Assembly: GCF_900110435.1 (NCBI RefSeq)
Contig: NZ_FODT01000005.1
Location: 124,001-188,000, forward strand
Length of the DNA stretch: 64,000 bases
Reading direction: 5' to 3'
DNA from: Rhodopseudomonas pseudopalustris
GTDB lineage: Bacteria; Pseudomonadota; Alphaproteobacteria; Rhizobiales; Xanthobacteraceae
The translations under genes and the position numbers were made by a program. The notes under the pieces were generated by a model. That model searched no databases. It was not told where the DNA came from and worked only from the letters and a program-made list of their open reading frames with translations. Every line of letters starts with the position of its first letter. Positions within the stretch are counted from its first letter, which is position 1. Of this stretch, positions 31,008-39,729 are shown piece by piece.

Positions 31008-32912
31008 ATGAGCGACGCTCTCTCCACGCCGCAGGTCGCATTGCCGGCCCAACGCCCGACTCCTTTCCTGACGCTGTCGCTCGGCTCGATCGGCGTGGTC
31101 TATGGCGACATCGGCACCAGCCCGCTCTATGCGCTCAAGGAAAGTCTGAACGCCGCGACCGCCGGCAACGCGCTGACGGAAGCCATGGTGCTCGGCGTGA
31201 TGTCGCTGATGCTGTGGACGCTCGTCATCATCGTCACGTTGAAGTACGTGCTGCTGATCATGCGCGCCGACAACCACGGCGAGGGCGGCACACTGACGCT
31301 GATGGCGCTGCTGCAGCATGTGATGCACCGGCGCTTCGCGGCGATCTCGCTGCTCGGCATGGCCGGCGCCGCGCTGTTCTACGGCGACGCCATCATCACG
31401 CCGGCGATCTCGGTGCTGTCGGCGGTGGAAGGTCTCAAGCTGGTCGCGCCGGCGTTCGACCCGTACATCCTGCCGCTGTCGATGGCGATCCTGATCGGCC
31501 TGTTCGTCGTTCAGTTTCGCGGCACCGCGGCGGTCGCCGCCTGGTTCGGGCCGATCATGTTGCTGTGGTTCACCGTGATGGCGCTCGGCGGCATCATGAA
31601 CCTGATCACCGATCTCTCCGTGCTGCGCGCGATCAATCCGCTGTATGGCGTCGACTTCCTGCTGCATCACGGCCGCGCCGGGCTGCTGGCGCTCGGCGCG
31701 GTGTTCCTCACCGTGACCGGCGCGGAAGCGCTGTATGCCGACATGGGACATTTCAGCCGCAGGCCGATCCAGTTTGCATGGTTCGCGGTGGTGTTCCCGG
31801 CGCTCGCGCTTTGTTATCTCGGGCAAGGCGCGATGCTGATGTCGCATCCGGAACGACTGGAGAACCCGTTTTTCTTCCTGTTTCCGGAGTGGGCGCTGCT
31901 GCCGATGGTCGGGCTCGCCACAGCGGCGACGATCATCGCCAGTCAGGCGGTGATCTCGGGCGCCTATTCGCTGACCCAGCAAGCGATCCAGCTCGGATTG
32001 CTGCCGCGGATGGAAATCCGCCGCACCTCGGAGACCGAGAAGGGCCAGATCTACATTCCGCGCGCCAACTGGCTGCTGCTGATCGCAGTGCTGTATCTGG
32101 TGTTCGCGTTCAAGTCCTCGAGCGCGCTGGCCTCGGCCTACGGCATCGCGGTGACCGGAACGATGGTGATCACCAGCGTCATGGCTTACTTCGTGATGCG
32201 GAAATGCTGGAAGTGGTCGGTGGCCACCTCGGCGCTGATCATCGCGCCGTTCCTCACCGTCGACCTGATTTTCCTGATGGCGAACATGCTGAAGATCTTC
32301 GAGGGCGGCTGGATTCCTCTGGTGATCGGCGGCGGCCTGATGGGCGTGATGATCACCTGGCGACGCGGCACCAAGATCGTCGCCAAGAAGACCGTCCGCG
32401 ACGAAGTCGATCTCGGCGATTTCATCAAGTCGATCTCCGGATCTTCGTCGATCAGCCGTGTGCGCGGGGTCGCGGTGTTTCTGACCGGCAACCCGAACTC
32501 GACGCCGACCTCGCTGATGCACAATCTGAAGCACAACAAGGTGCTGCACGAAAAGAACGTGATCCTGCGCGTCGTGACAGAAGACGTGCCACGCGTGCCG
32601 GAGGCCGAACGATCCTCGGTGGAGATCGTCAACGACCTGTTCTCGCGGATCGAACTGCGGTTCGGCTACATGGAAAGCCCCAACGTGCCGAAGGCGCTGG
32701 CCGCCTGCGCGGACCGTGGCTTCAGCTTCGACATCATGAGTACGTCGTTCTTTCTGTCGCGACGGGTGATCCGTCCGGCTGTGCCATCCGAGATGCCGCG
32801 CTGGCAGAGCCAGCTGTTTGCCAACATGGCGAAATGGGCCGACGATGCCAGCCTCTATTTCCGAATTCCGACCGGACGCGCGGTCGAGGTGGGGATGCAG
32901 ATCAATGTCTGA
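31008..32912 (+). CDS. kup: Low-affinity potassium transporter Kup
   Basis: Proton-coupled K+ uptake in the inner membrane. The 634-residue protein has the Kup signature at its start (LSLGSIGVVYGDIGTSPLYA, about 23-42), some 12 membrane segments up to about residue 450, and a cytoplasmic C-terminal domain that includes VRGVAVFLTGNP and FGYMESPNVP. I chose the ATG at 31008, with AGAGGTTCC upstream. The last eight bases overlap the DUF169 gene. Confidence 0.95.
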   Translation: MSDALSTPQVALPAQRPTPFLTLSLGSIGVVYGDIGTSPLYALKESLNAATAGNALTEAMVLGVMSLMLWTLVIIVTLKYVLLIMRADNHGEGGTLTLMALLQHVMHRRFAAISLLGMAGAALFYGDAIITPAISVLSAVEGLKLVAPAFDPYILPLSMAILIGLFVVQFRGTAAVAAWFGPIMLLWFTVMALGGIMNLITDLSVLRAINPLYGVDFLLHHGRAGLLALGAVFLTVTGAEALYADMGHFSRRPIQFAWFAVVFPALALCYLGQGAMLMSHPERLENPFFFLFPEWALLPMVGLATAATIIASQAVISGAYSLTQQAIQLGLLPRMEIRRTSETEKGQIYIPRANWLLLIAVLYLVFAFKSSSALASAYGIAVTGTMVITSVMAYFVMRKCWKWSVATSALIIAPFLTVDLIFLMANMLKIFEGGWIPLVIGGGLMGVMITWRRGTKIVAKKTVRDEVDLGDFIKSISGSSSISRVRGVAVFLTGNPNSTPTSLMHNLKHNKVLHEKNVILRVVTEDVPRVPEAERSSVEIVNDLFSRIELRFGYMESPNVPKALAACADRGFSFDIMSTSFFLSRRVIRPAVPSEMPRWQSQLFANMAKWADDASLYFRIPTGRAVEVGMQINV

Positions 32913-33696
32913 CGATGCGGCGACGATGCAGGACGAAACTTTCGACTTCGCGACGATCGTCGCCGACCTCAACACGCTGCTGCGGCTGAAAACCACCGTG
33001 ATCGGGATGAAGATGTTCGCGACCGCCGCCGAGATGGAGGCGATCCCGAAAATCCGCCGGCCGAACGCGATCCACACCACGGATCAGATCGTCAGCATGG
33101 CGTCGCGGCTGGGCTGGACCGTCGGCATCACCGGCGACGATCTGGTCGGCGCGCAGTGCCGCGCGGTGATCGGACTGGGGCCGCAGGACGAGCAGTGGCT
33201 CGCCGGGCGCTCCTATGTCGGCGTCTGGCACGCCACGAAGGACGACGCGAGCAAGCGGCAGCACGCGCTGAGCGTGGTTCCGTTCGGCAAGTATCAGGCG
33301 ATGGCGGTTTCGCCGCTCGCAAGCGGCCGGCTGAACCCCGACATCTGCCTGGTCTACGCCACGCCGGGACAGATGATCATCCTGATCAACGGCCTGCAAT
33401 ATTCCGGCTACAAGAAGTTCGAATGGGGCGTCGTCGGCGAGACGGCTTGCGCGGATTCCTGGGGCAGGGCGCTGCTCACCGGCGAACCCAGCCTGTCGCT
33501 GCCGTGTTTTGCCGAGCGCCGCTACGGCGGCGTGCCGGACGAAGAGATGCTGATGGCGCTGCAGCCGGCGCATCTCGTCAAGGCGATCGACGGGATGAAA
33601 CAGCTCGCCAAGAACGGCCTGCGCTACCCGATCGCGCCCTATGGCATCCAGGCCGATGTCCGCGCCGGCATGGGCGTATCGTATGGGGAAACGTAG
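32905..33696 (+). CDS. DUF169 family protein
   Basis: A 263-residue soluble protein of the DUF169 (COG2043) family, with no known function. The expected features are visible: LKTTVIGMKMF near the start, a conserved cysteine in GAQCRAVIGLG, DICLVYATPGQM in the middle, GETACADSW, and LPCFAERRYGG. The spaced cysteines could bind a metal or a thiol compound, but this is speculation. The start overlaps the kup stop by 8 bases, so translation is probably coupled. A second in-frame ATG seven codons in is an alternative start. Confidence 0.85.
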   Translation: MSDDAATMQDETFDFATIVADLNTLLRLKTTVIGMKMFATAAEMEAIPKIRRPNAIHTTDQIVSMASRLGWTVGITGDDLVGAQCRAVIGLGPQDEQWLAGRSYVGVWHATKDDASKRQHALSVVPFGKYQAMAVSPLASGRLNPDICLVYATPGQMIILINGLQYSGYKKFEWGVVGETACADSWGRALLTGEPSLSLPCFAERRYGGVPDEEMLMALQPAHLVKAIDGMKQLAKNGLRYPIAPYGIQADVRAGMGVSYGET

Positions 33697-33704
33697 AGCT
33701 TTCT

Positions 33705-33738
33705 CGGTTCTGATAGAATCAGAACCGGAAACGCTCTA
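33705..33738 (-). repeat. 3' element: TAGAGCGTTTCC plus hairpin
   Basis: CGGTTCTGAT at 33705-33714 and ATCAGAACCG at 33718-33727 form a perfect 10-bp stem with a 3-base loop. On the minus strand the stop codon of the next gene begins TAGAGCGTTTCCGG and runs straight into it. It matches the element after bamE at 23167-23237. Confidence 0.65.
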
Positions 33739-35289
33739 ATACGCGTTCTCGCCCTTGAGCAGCGCCCACGGCGTCTTCAGCAAGATGAAGAGATCGAACA
33801 GCACCGACCAGTTCTCGATGTAATACAGATCGAACTCGACGCGCTTCTGAATCTTCTCTTCGCTGTCGACCTCGCCGCGCCAGCCGTTGATCTGGGCCCA
33901 GCCGGTGATGCCCGGCTTGACCCGGTGCCGGGCGAAGTAACCGTCGACCGCTTCGTCGAACAGCCGGCTCTGCAGCTTTCCCTGCACCGCATGGGGGCGC
34001 GGGCCGACCAGCGACAGATTGCCCTTGAACACCACGTTGAAGAACTGCGGCAGTTCGTCGAGGCTGGTGCGGCGGATGAATCGGCCGACGCGGGTGACGC
34101 GCGGGTCGTTCTTGGTGACCACCTTCGACGCGGTCGGATCGGCCTGGTGGTGATACAGCGAACGAAACTTGAAGACGTCGATGCGCTCGTTGTTGAAGCC
34201 GAACCTCTTCTGGCGAAACAGCACAGGGCCTGGGCTGTCGAGCTTGATCGCCAACGCGACCAGCGCCATCACCGGCGCGGCCGCGAGCAGGATCAGCCCG
34301 CCGACGACGTGATCGAACAATCGCTTGGTGACCTGATCCCAATCGGTGATCGGTGCCTCGAAGACGTCGAGCGTCGGCACGTTGCCGAGATAGGAATAGG
34401 CGCGGGGGCGAAAGCGCAGCTTGTTGGTGTGGGCCGACAGCCGGATATCGACAGGCAGCACCCACAGCTTTTTCAGCATATCGAGGATGCGGGTTTCGGC
34501 CGAAATTGGCAACGCGAACAGTACCAGATCGACCCGGGTGCGCCGAGCGAATTCGAGAATGTCATCGATCTTGCCGAGCTTCGGCGCGCCGGCGCAGGTC
34601 GCGAGCGCCCTGGAATCGTTGCGGTCGTCGAACACGCCGAGAACCCGGATGTCGGTGTCGTCGTCCTGCTGCGCTCGCAGCGCGTTGATCAACTTCTCGC
34701 CGTTAGCATCGGAGCCGACGATGATGGTACGTCGATCGAGCCGGCCCTGGCGCGCCCAGTGCCGCACCATGTTGCGCAGGACAAGGCGCTCGGCGATCAG
34801 CACCGCGAGGCCGAGCAGATAGAACGACGACAACCACAGTCGCGAGACTTCGCCGCCGAGCTTGGCCAAGAACGACGCGCCGATGAACAGCAGAAACACC
34901 AACGTCCACGCCGAGATCATTCGGGTCACCTGCTTCAGCGTGCCGCGAAACACCTGGACCTCGTAGAGGTCGGCGGCCTGGAAGCTGATCACGGCGGTGA
35001 TCGTCATGCCGAGAATCGCAGCGATGTATTCCCATTGAAGCCCGTCGCGACGGGCGACATAGCCGAGGTACAGCGCGATCCCGACAGCGGCGATCAGCAC
35101 GAAATCCGTCAGCCGCACCAGGCCGGCGATCACGATCGGCGAGTAGGCGGGCTGCACTTTCTCATTGGCCACAGCGAGCGCGGCCGGCGACAGCCGTTTG
35201 CGCCGCTCGACCATCGGGCGGTTGGGTTCGATCGTTGCCGCGGCACCTGCGGCGGCTTCGATCATGGAGCGGGCGCTGATCGGTTCCAC
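33736..35289 (-). CDS. Undecaprenyl-phosphate sugar-1-phosphate transferase (WcaJ/polyprenyl glycosylphosphotransferase)
   Basis: Starts a polysaccharide repeat unit by moving a hexose-1-phosphate to undecaprenyl phosphate at the inner membrane. In the 517-residue protein, four N-terminal membrane segments (about 52-175) precede a Rossmann-like CoA-binding-3 domain ([12 protein letters not shown] onwards), another membrane-associated helix (about 329-349), and the catalytic bacterial sugar transferase domain ([53 protein letters not shown]). Glucose specificity is usual for this size but is inferred. It begins the polysaccharide locus. Confidence 0.92.
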   Translation of the reverse strand: MEPISARSMIEAAAGAAATIEPNRPMVERRKRLSPAALAVANEKVQPAYSPIVIAGLVRLTDFVLIAAVGIALYLGYVARRDGLQWEYIAAILGMTITAVISFQAADLYEVQVFRGTLKQVTRMISAWTLVFLLFIGASFLAKLGGEVSRLWLSSFYLLGLAVLIAERLVLRNMVRHWARQGRLDRRTIIVGSDANGEKLINALRAQQDDDTDIRVLGVFDDRNDSRALATCAGAPKLGKIDDILEFARRTRVDLVLFALPISAETRILDMLKKLWVLPVDIRLSAHTNKLRFRPRAYSYLGNVPTLDVFEAPITDWDQVTKRLFDHVVGGLILLAAAPVMALVALAIKLDSPGPVLFRQKRFGFNNERIDVFKFRSLYHHQADPTASKVVTKNDPRVTRVGRFIRRTSLDELPQFFNVVFKGNLSLVGPRPHAVQGKLQSRLFDEAVDGYFARHRVKPGITGWAQINGWRGEVDSEEKIQKRVEFDLYYIENWSVLFDLFILLKTPWALLKGENAY

Positions 35290-35395
35290 GTCACGATTCC
35301 GTTGTCACACCGGCGCGCGACAAAGCCGCGCGCGAATTCTCCGCGACCGGGTTAAACGGTAAATTGCAAAAAACCGTTAGCGCAGGCGCTAAAGC

Positions 35396-36532
35396 TTAAC
35401 GATCTGTGAAAGCGTCGCGATATCCGGAAAGCACGCCCTCGACCATCGCCTTCTGGGAAAAATGCAGGAAGATCCGCTCCCGCAGAACGCGGGCGCGCTC
35501 CTGCGCGGCCGGCAGATGGTCCAGCGCGGCCGTGATCGCGTCGGCCATCGCGGCGTGCTGGCTCGGCGCGAACAGCGCATCGGCGTGCTGCGGGCCGAAG
35601 ATCTCCGGGATGCCGCCGACATTGGCGGCCACCATCGGCACGCCGGCGGCGGCGGCTTCGATCACGACATAAGGCATCGAATCGCCGCGCGACGGCACCA
35701 CCAGCAGCCGTCCGTTGGCGAAGCCGGCGCGCGCCTTGACGTGACCGACGAAGCGCACCGCCTCGGTCAGGCCGAGTCGCGACACCTGCGCGTTCAACGC
35801 TTCGGATTCCTCGCCGTCGCCGCCGAGCGTCAGCGTCAGGCGGAGGCCATCGGCGCGCAGCTTTGCGATCGCATCGATCAGGAGGTCGGCGCCCTTGATT
35901 TTGCGGAACTCGCCCACATAGGCGACGTCGGTGGCGTCTTCAGCGAGCTTGATGGGATCGAATTCGCCGGCGGTGACGCCATTGAAGACGCATCGCACGA
36001 GGCCGTTCGGCGTGCCGATCATGCGCTCATAGGTGCGGCGCGCGAACTCGCTCTCGAACAGGAACAGTTCGGTGCGGTTCATCAGCAGCCGCTCCATCCG
36101 GCTGTAGAGCTGCCCCTTCAGAGTCGTCTTCGGATAATGCAGCGAGCCGCCATGCGGGGTGTAGACACGGATCGCATGCGGCGGCCTGGGCACGATCCGC
36201 ATGAACACACCGGCCTTGGCGCCGTGACCGTGCAGCACGTCGGGCTTCAACTCGCCGATCAGGCGCGCGAACCTGCCCCACATCACCAGATCGCTCGGCG
36301 ACGGCTCGCGCCGGATCGGCATCCGGTAAAGGCCGAGTTTCAGGCGCGGCGCGATCTCGGCGAGCGCGGCTTCGGCGCGTTCGCCGCCCGTGAGACTGTC
36401 GGTGATCAGCGCAATCTGGTGGCCGCGATCGGCCTGGCCGTTGGCGAGGTCGAGGATATGGCGGATGATGCCGCCCACCGGAGCACGCACCGCGTGGACA
36501 ATCCGCAACGGCTGGTCTGGTCGGGGCGTCAT
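35396..36532 (-). CDS. Glycosyltransferase, GT4 family (GT-B fold)
   Basis: A 378-residue cytosolic glycosyltransferase. The N-terminal acceptor domain begins RIVHAVRAPVGGIIRH with the glycine loop. The C-terminal donor domain has VAYVGEFRKIKGADLLIDA (about 210-228), LGGDGEE, and the E-x7-E-like SMPYVVIEAAAAGVPMVAANVGGIPE motif of GT4 retaining enzymes. The sugar is unknown. Its ATG is one base after the export protein stop codon, so the two are surely co-translated. Confidence 0.9.
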   Translation of the reverse strand: MTPRPDQPLRIVHAVRAPVGGIIRHILDLANGQADRGHQIALITDSLTGGERAEAALAEIAPRLKLGLYRMPIRREPSPSDLVMWGRFARLIGELKPDVLHGHGAKAGVFMRIVPRPPHAIRVYTPHGGSLHYPKTTLKGQLYSRMERLLMNRTELFLFESEFARRTYERMIGTPNGLVRCVFNGVTAGEFDPIKLAEDATDVAYVGEFRKIKGADLLIDAIAKLRADGLRLTLTLGGDGEESEALNAQVSRLGLTEAVRFVGHVKARAGFANGRLLVVPSRGDSMPYVVIEAAAAGVPMVAANVGGIPEIFGPQHADALFAPSQHAAMADAITAALDHLPAAQERARVLRERIFLHFSQKAMVEGVLSGYRDAFTDR

Positions 36533-36533
36533 G

Positions 36534-37124
36534 TCAGAACCAGCGCTCCCCGACGAGGACGGTGTCGCCGGGTCTGAGAGGGGTTCCGAGCGGCACCGTG
36601 GCGCGAACCGCGGCGCCGCCCTCCGGGTGAGTGAGGACGACACGATCGCGTTGCGCCCGCGGTGTAAAACCGCCGGCGATGGCGACGGCGCTTTCGACAC
36701 TCATATTGGGCACATAGGGGTACTGACCGGGAGCGGCGACCTCGCCGAGGATGAAGAACGGCCGATAGGACTCGATCTGCACTGCGACCGATGGCTCGCG
36801 AATGAAGCCGCCGCGCAACCGCGCGGCGATCTCGCCGGCGAGACCGGAGGCGGAGCGTCCACTCGCCGGCACCCGGCCGATCAGCGGCAAGGCAATCGAA
36901 CCGGACGCGTCGATTGCGTAAGTATTCGTCAGCGCGTCCTGGCCGTAGACGACCACGCGCAGCCGGTCTCCGGCGCCAAGCAGATAGTCCGGGGACACGG
37001 CCACGGAAGAGGGCGGCGCATAGGCCATCGGCTGGACGACCGCAACCGGAGCGGGACGTCGCATGCAGCCGCCGAGCGCGAGCGCGCCCAACAGACAAAC
37101 GACGAAGGTGCGGCCACGGTGCAT
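36534..37124 (-). CDS. Polysaccharide export lipoprotein (short OPX protein, Wza/ExoF-like)
   Basis: A 196-residue lipoprotein with lipobox L17-G-G-C20. It holds one Poly_export domain (about 44-118: DYLLGAGDRLRVVVYGQDAL) and one SLBB domain (about 122-185: FFILGEVAAPGQYPYVPNMSVESAVAIAGGF). It lacks the repeated SLBB domains and the C-terminal amphipathic helix with which full Wza (about 380 residues) crosses the outer membrane, so it is a short OPX that probably works with another outer-membrane protein. It is divergent from the Wzz-like gene, with 182 bases between starts. Confidence 0.88.
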   Translation of the reverse strand: MHRGRTFVVCLLGALALGGCMRRPAPVAVVQPMAYAPPSSVAVSPDYLLGAGDRLRVVVYGQDALTNTYAIDASGSIALPLIGRVPASGRSASGLAGEIAARLRGGFIREPSVAVQIESYRPFFILGEVAAPGQYPYVPNMSVESAVAIAGGFTPRAQRDRVVLTHPEGGAAVRATVPLGTPLRPGDTVLVGERWF

Positions 37125-37172
37125 CGGAGGAGTCCGGACAGAATTCTCGATTCGGATTAAGGGCTTTCATGG

Positions 37173-37260
37173 TTAATAAACGATGATTTTGACCTCGCGC
37201 GGTACAGGTTTCGAGCCGGGCGAGAGTGTGATTTTAACGCCCCAGCAACCTTAATCGTTT
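37173..37260. promoter_or_regulatory. Inverted AAACGAT / ATCGTTT pair in divergent polysaccharide promoter region
   Basis: AAACGAT at 37178-37184 (in TTAATAAACGAT) and ATCGTTT at 37254-37260 (in CTTAATCGTTTG) face each other across about 70 bases. Both have TTAA beside them. They lie between the divergent export and chain-length genes, so a shared regulator could bind both. The sequence is seen; the role is inferred. Confidence 0.35.
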
Positions 37261-37306
37261 GTAATCGGACATCATCAGAGCTCTTCGCGTCGAGTAGGAG
37301 TGTGCA

Positions 37307-39616
37307 ATGCGGTTCGCGTTCTGGCGCCGGACGAAGGACAAGGCGGAAAGCGGCGATGCCGCGTCGCCGGGCAGCGCCGTCGCGGCCGCTCCTTCGAAAT
37401 CCGAGCGCATCAAGGCTGCGGCCAGAGAGCCGGTGTTCAGCAAGGCGCTGACCGAACAGCCGATCATCACGCGAACCAAGCCGAGGCAGCCTCCGATCGC
37501 GCCACCCACCAACGGCGACATCGATCTGCGGCTGATCGGCCGGGCGATGGCGCGCAAGAAACACCTGATCATCGCGCCGACGCTGCTGGCGTTGGTCGTG
37601 TCGCTCGCCATCGTCAACCTGATCACGCCCCGCTACAAATCGGAAGCGCGCATCCTGATCGACGGCCGCGAAAACACATTCTTGCGGCCGACCGGCGAGC
37701 GCGACGAGCAGCGCAACGCGATCGATCCGGAGGCGGTCACCAGTCAGGTGCAGTTGCTGCTGTCGCGCGATCTCGCGCTCGATGTGATCAAGAAAAACAA
37801 GCTCGCAGAGCGTCCTGAGTTCGACCCCGTGCTGCAGGGAATCAATCCGCTGAAGTCGTTGCTCGCGCTGGTCGGTATCGGCCGCGATCCGTTCTCGATG
37901 ACGCCCGAAGAGCGGGTACTCGATGCCTATTACGAGCGGCTGTCGGCCTATGCGGTCGACAAGTCGCGCGTCATGGTGATCGAATTCCAATCGCGCGATC
38001 CTGATCTGGCTGCCCGCGTGGCCAATTCGATCGCCGACAACTATCTGGTGCTGCAGCAGAACGCACGGCAGGCGCAGGCGCGCGCCGCGGGCCAGTGGCT
38101 GTCCGGCGAAATCGATTCGCTGCGCAAGAAGGTGGCCGAAGCCGAATCGAAGGCCGAGGATTTCCGCTCCAAATCCAGCCTGTTCATCGGCACCAACAAC
38201 ACCTCGCTGTCGAATCAGCAGCTCGGCGAACTCAACACCCAGCTCGGCAATGCGCGCGCCTTGAAATCAGATGCCGAGTCCAAAGCGCGGCTGATCAAGG
38301 AAATGCTGCAGGGTGGGCGTCCGATCGAAGCCTCCGAAGTTTTGAACTCCGACGTGATGCGCCGGCTCTCCGAGCAGCGCGTGACGCTCCGCACCCAGCT
38401 CGCCGAGCAATCCTCAACGCTGCTCGACAATCATCCGCGGATCAAGGAGCTGAAGGCTCAGCTCAATGATCTCGACCGGCAATTGCGCGACGAGGCGATG
38501 AAGTTGTCGCGCTCGTTCGAGAGCGATGCGCGGATCGCCAGTGGCCGCGTCGAGAATCTCACCGCGAGCCTCGAACAACTGAAAAAGCAGGCGTCTTCGA
38601 CCAACGGGCAGGACGTCCAACTTCGCGCGCTCGAACGCGAGGCGAAGGCGCAGCGCGATCTGCTGGAATCCTACCTCGCCAAATATCGCGAGGCGACCAC
38701 GCGCGAATCGATCGATCAAGCCCCGGCCGATGGCCGGATCATCTCCCGCGCCATCGTGTCGAACACACCGGCCTATCCGAAGAAGCTGCCGATCGTTCTG
38801 ATTGCAACGCTCGCAACGCTGATGTTGAGCGCGGGCGCGATCGCGACCGGCGAACTGCTGCGGATGACGCAGCCTCGCGATGCCGAGACGGCGGCCTCGG
38901 AACCCGCCTTCGCGCCTGCCGCACCTTTTGCGGCGGCCACCGTTGCAACGCCCGCGTCGCCACCCGCGCCGGTGTTTGCGGCAAGTGAGCGCATCACCGA
39001 GCAGGCTGCTGGGACGGACCAGATCGAGGCGTTGGCGCAGCGGCTGAGAAGTGAAGGCAACGCGGCGCGCAAGGTCGCGGTGCTCGGCACCGGTGATACC
39101 GACAATGTCACCGCGGCGGCGTTGACCCTGGCGCGACGACTGGCCGGCGAGGCCAAGGTGGTGCTGGTCGATCTGTCGGAATCGTCCGCGATGCTGAAGA
39201 GCGCTTCGGCGGATCCTGTTGCGCCGGGACTGGCCGAGTTGATGCAGGGTGAGGCATCGTTCGGCCAGGTGATTACCAGGGATCGCAGCACCGCGCTGCA
39301 CCTCGTCAGCGCCGGCCGACCGGGGTTCGACCGTGCGCTGCTGCAATCGCCGCGGCTGATCCTGGCGTTGGACGCGCTGCTGCGGGTGTACGACCACGTG
39401 CTGCTCGATGCCGGCACCGCGGCCGATCTGCCCGCGGAGCTGCTGACCGCGCAGGCCCAGGCTGTGGTGGTGCCGGCGCCGACGATGCCCGCGGACGCGC
39501 GCGCCAAGATGGCCGAGCAGCTCGCGGCGGTCGGCTTCTCGAAAGTCGCGATGGTGACCGCGCTGGTACGCCCCTCAAGCACGGCCGTTCCGGGTGAACA
39601 CACCGTCGCCGCCTGA
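37307..39616 (+). CDS. Wzz/ExoP-like polysaccharide chain-length/export protein with degenerate BY-kinase domain
   Basis: A 769-residue polysaccharide co-polymerase. After a cytoplasmic tail of about 85 residues, the Wzz domain has TM1 (about 86-106), a long periplasmic coiled-coil part with repeated Q/E/K-rich helices (about 250-470), and TM2 (about 494-515). A cytoplasmic ParA/BY-kinase-like domain follows (about 585-760). Its P-loop position reads GTGDTDNVT (594-602) with no GK[ST], and there is no C-terminal tyrosine cluster, so ATP binding and autokinase activity are doubtful. The ATG at 37307 has AGGAG seven bases upstream. Confidence 0.9.
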   Translation: MRFAFWRRTKDKAESGDAASPGSAVAAAPSKSERIKAAAREPVFSKALTEQPIITRTKPRQPPIAPPTNGDIDLRLIGRAMARKKHLIIAPTLLALVVSLAIVNLITPRYKSEARILIDGRENTFLRPTGERDEQRNAIDPEAVTSQVQLLLSRDLALDVIKKNKLAERPEFDPVLQGINPLKSLLALVGIGRDPFSMTPEERVLDAYYERLSAYAVDKSRVMVIEFQSRDPDLAARVANSIADNYLVLQQNARQAQARAAGQWLSGEIDSLRKKVAEAESKAEDFRSKSSLFIGTNNTSLSNQQLGELNTQLGNARALKSDAESKARLIKEMLQGGRPIEASEVLNSDVMRRLSEQRVTLRTQLAEQSSTLLDNHPRIKELKAQLNDLDRQLRDEAMKLSRSFESDARIASGRVENLTASLEQLKKQASSTNGQDVQLRALEREAKAQRDLLESYLAKYREATTRESIDQAPADGRIISRAIVSNTPAYPKKLPIVLIATLATLMLSAGAIATGELLRMTQPRDAETAASEPAFAPAAPFAAATVATPASPPAPVFAASERITEQAAGTDQIEALAQRLRSEGNAARKVAVLGTGDTDNVTAAALTLARRLAGEAKVVLVDLSESSAMLKSASADPVAPGLAELMQGEASFGQVITRDRSTALHLVSAGRPGFDRALLQSPRLILALDALLRVYDHVLLDAGTAADLPAELLTAQAQAVVVPAPTMPADARAKMAEQLAAVGFSKVAMVTALVRPSSTAVPGEHTVAA

Positions 39617-39648
39617 GCCGGATCGTCCCTTCGTCAATGGCAAGCAAG

Positions 39649-39678
39649 ATGCCCGGGCAGGTCCCGGGCATTGTTGTT
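39649..39678 (+). terminator. Rho-independent terminator after the Wzz/ExoP-like gene
   Basis: ATGCCCGGG at 39649-39657 and CCCGGGCAT at 39663-39671 form a perfect 9-bp stem with a CAGGT loop, followed by TGTTGTTT. It starts 32 bases after the stop codon. Confidence 0.75.
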
Positions 39679-39729
39679 TGTCGTCCGCGATCATACTCGT
39701 GAGTTTCGTCGGAAACGACGAATGGATGC

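Noticed and set aside
30993..33080. Antisense frame of about 695 codons opposite kup and the DUF169 gene start
   Set aside because: Same artefact: His/Arg/Gln-rich and overlapping convincing coding sequence.
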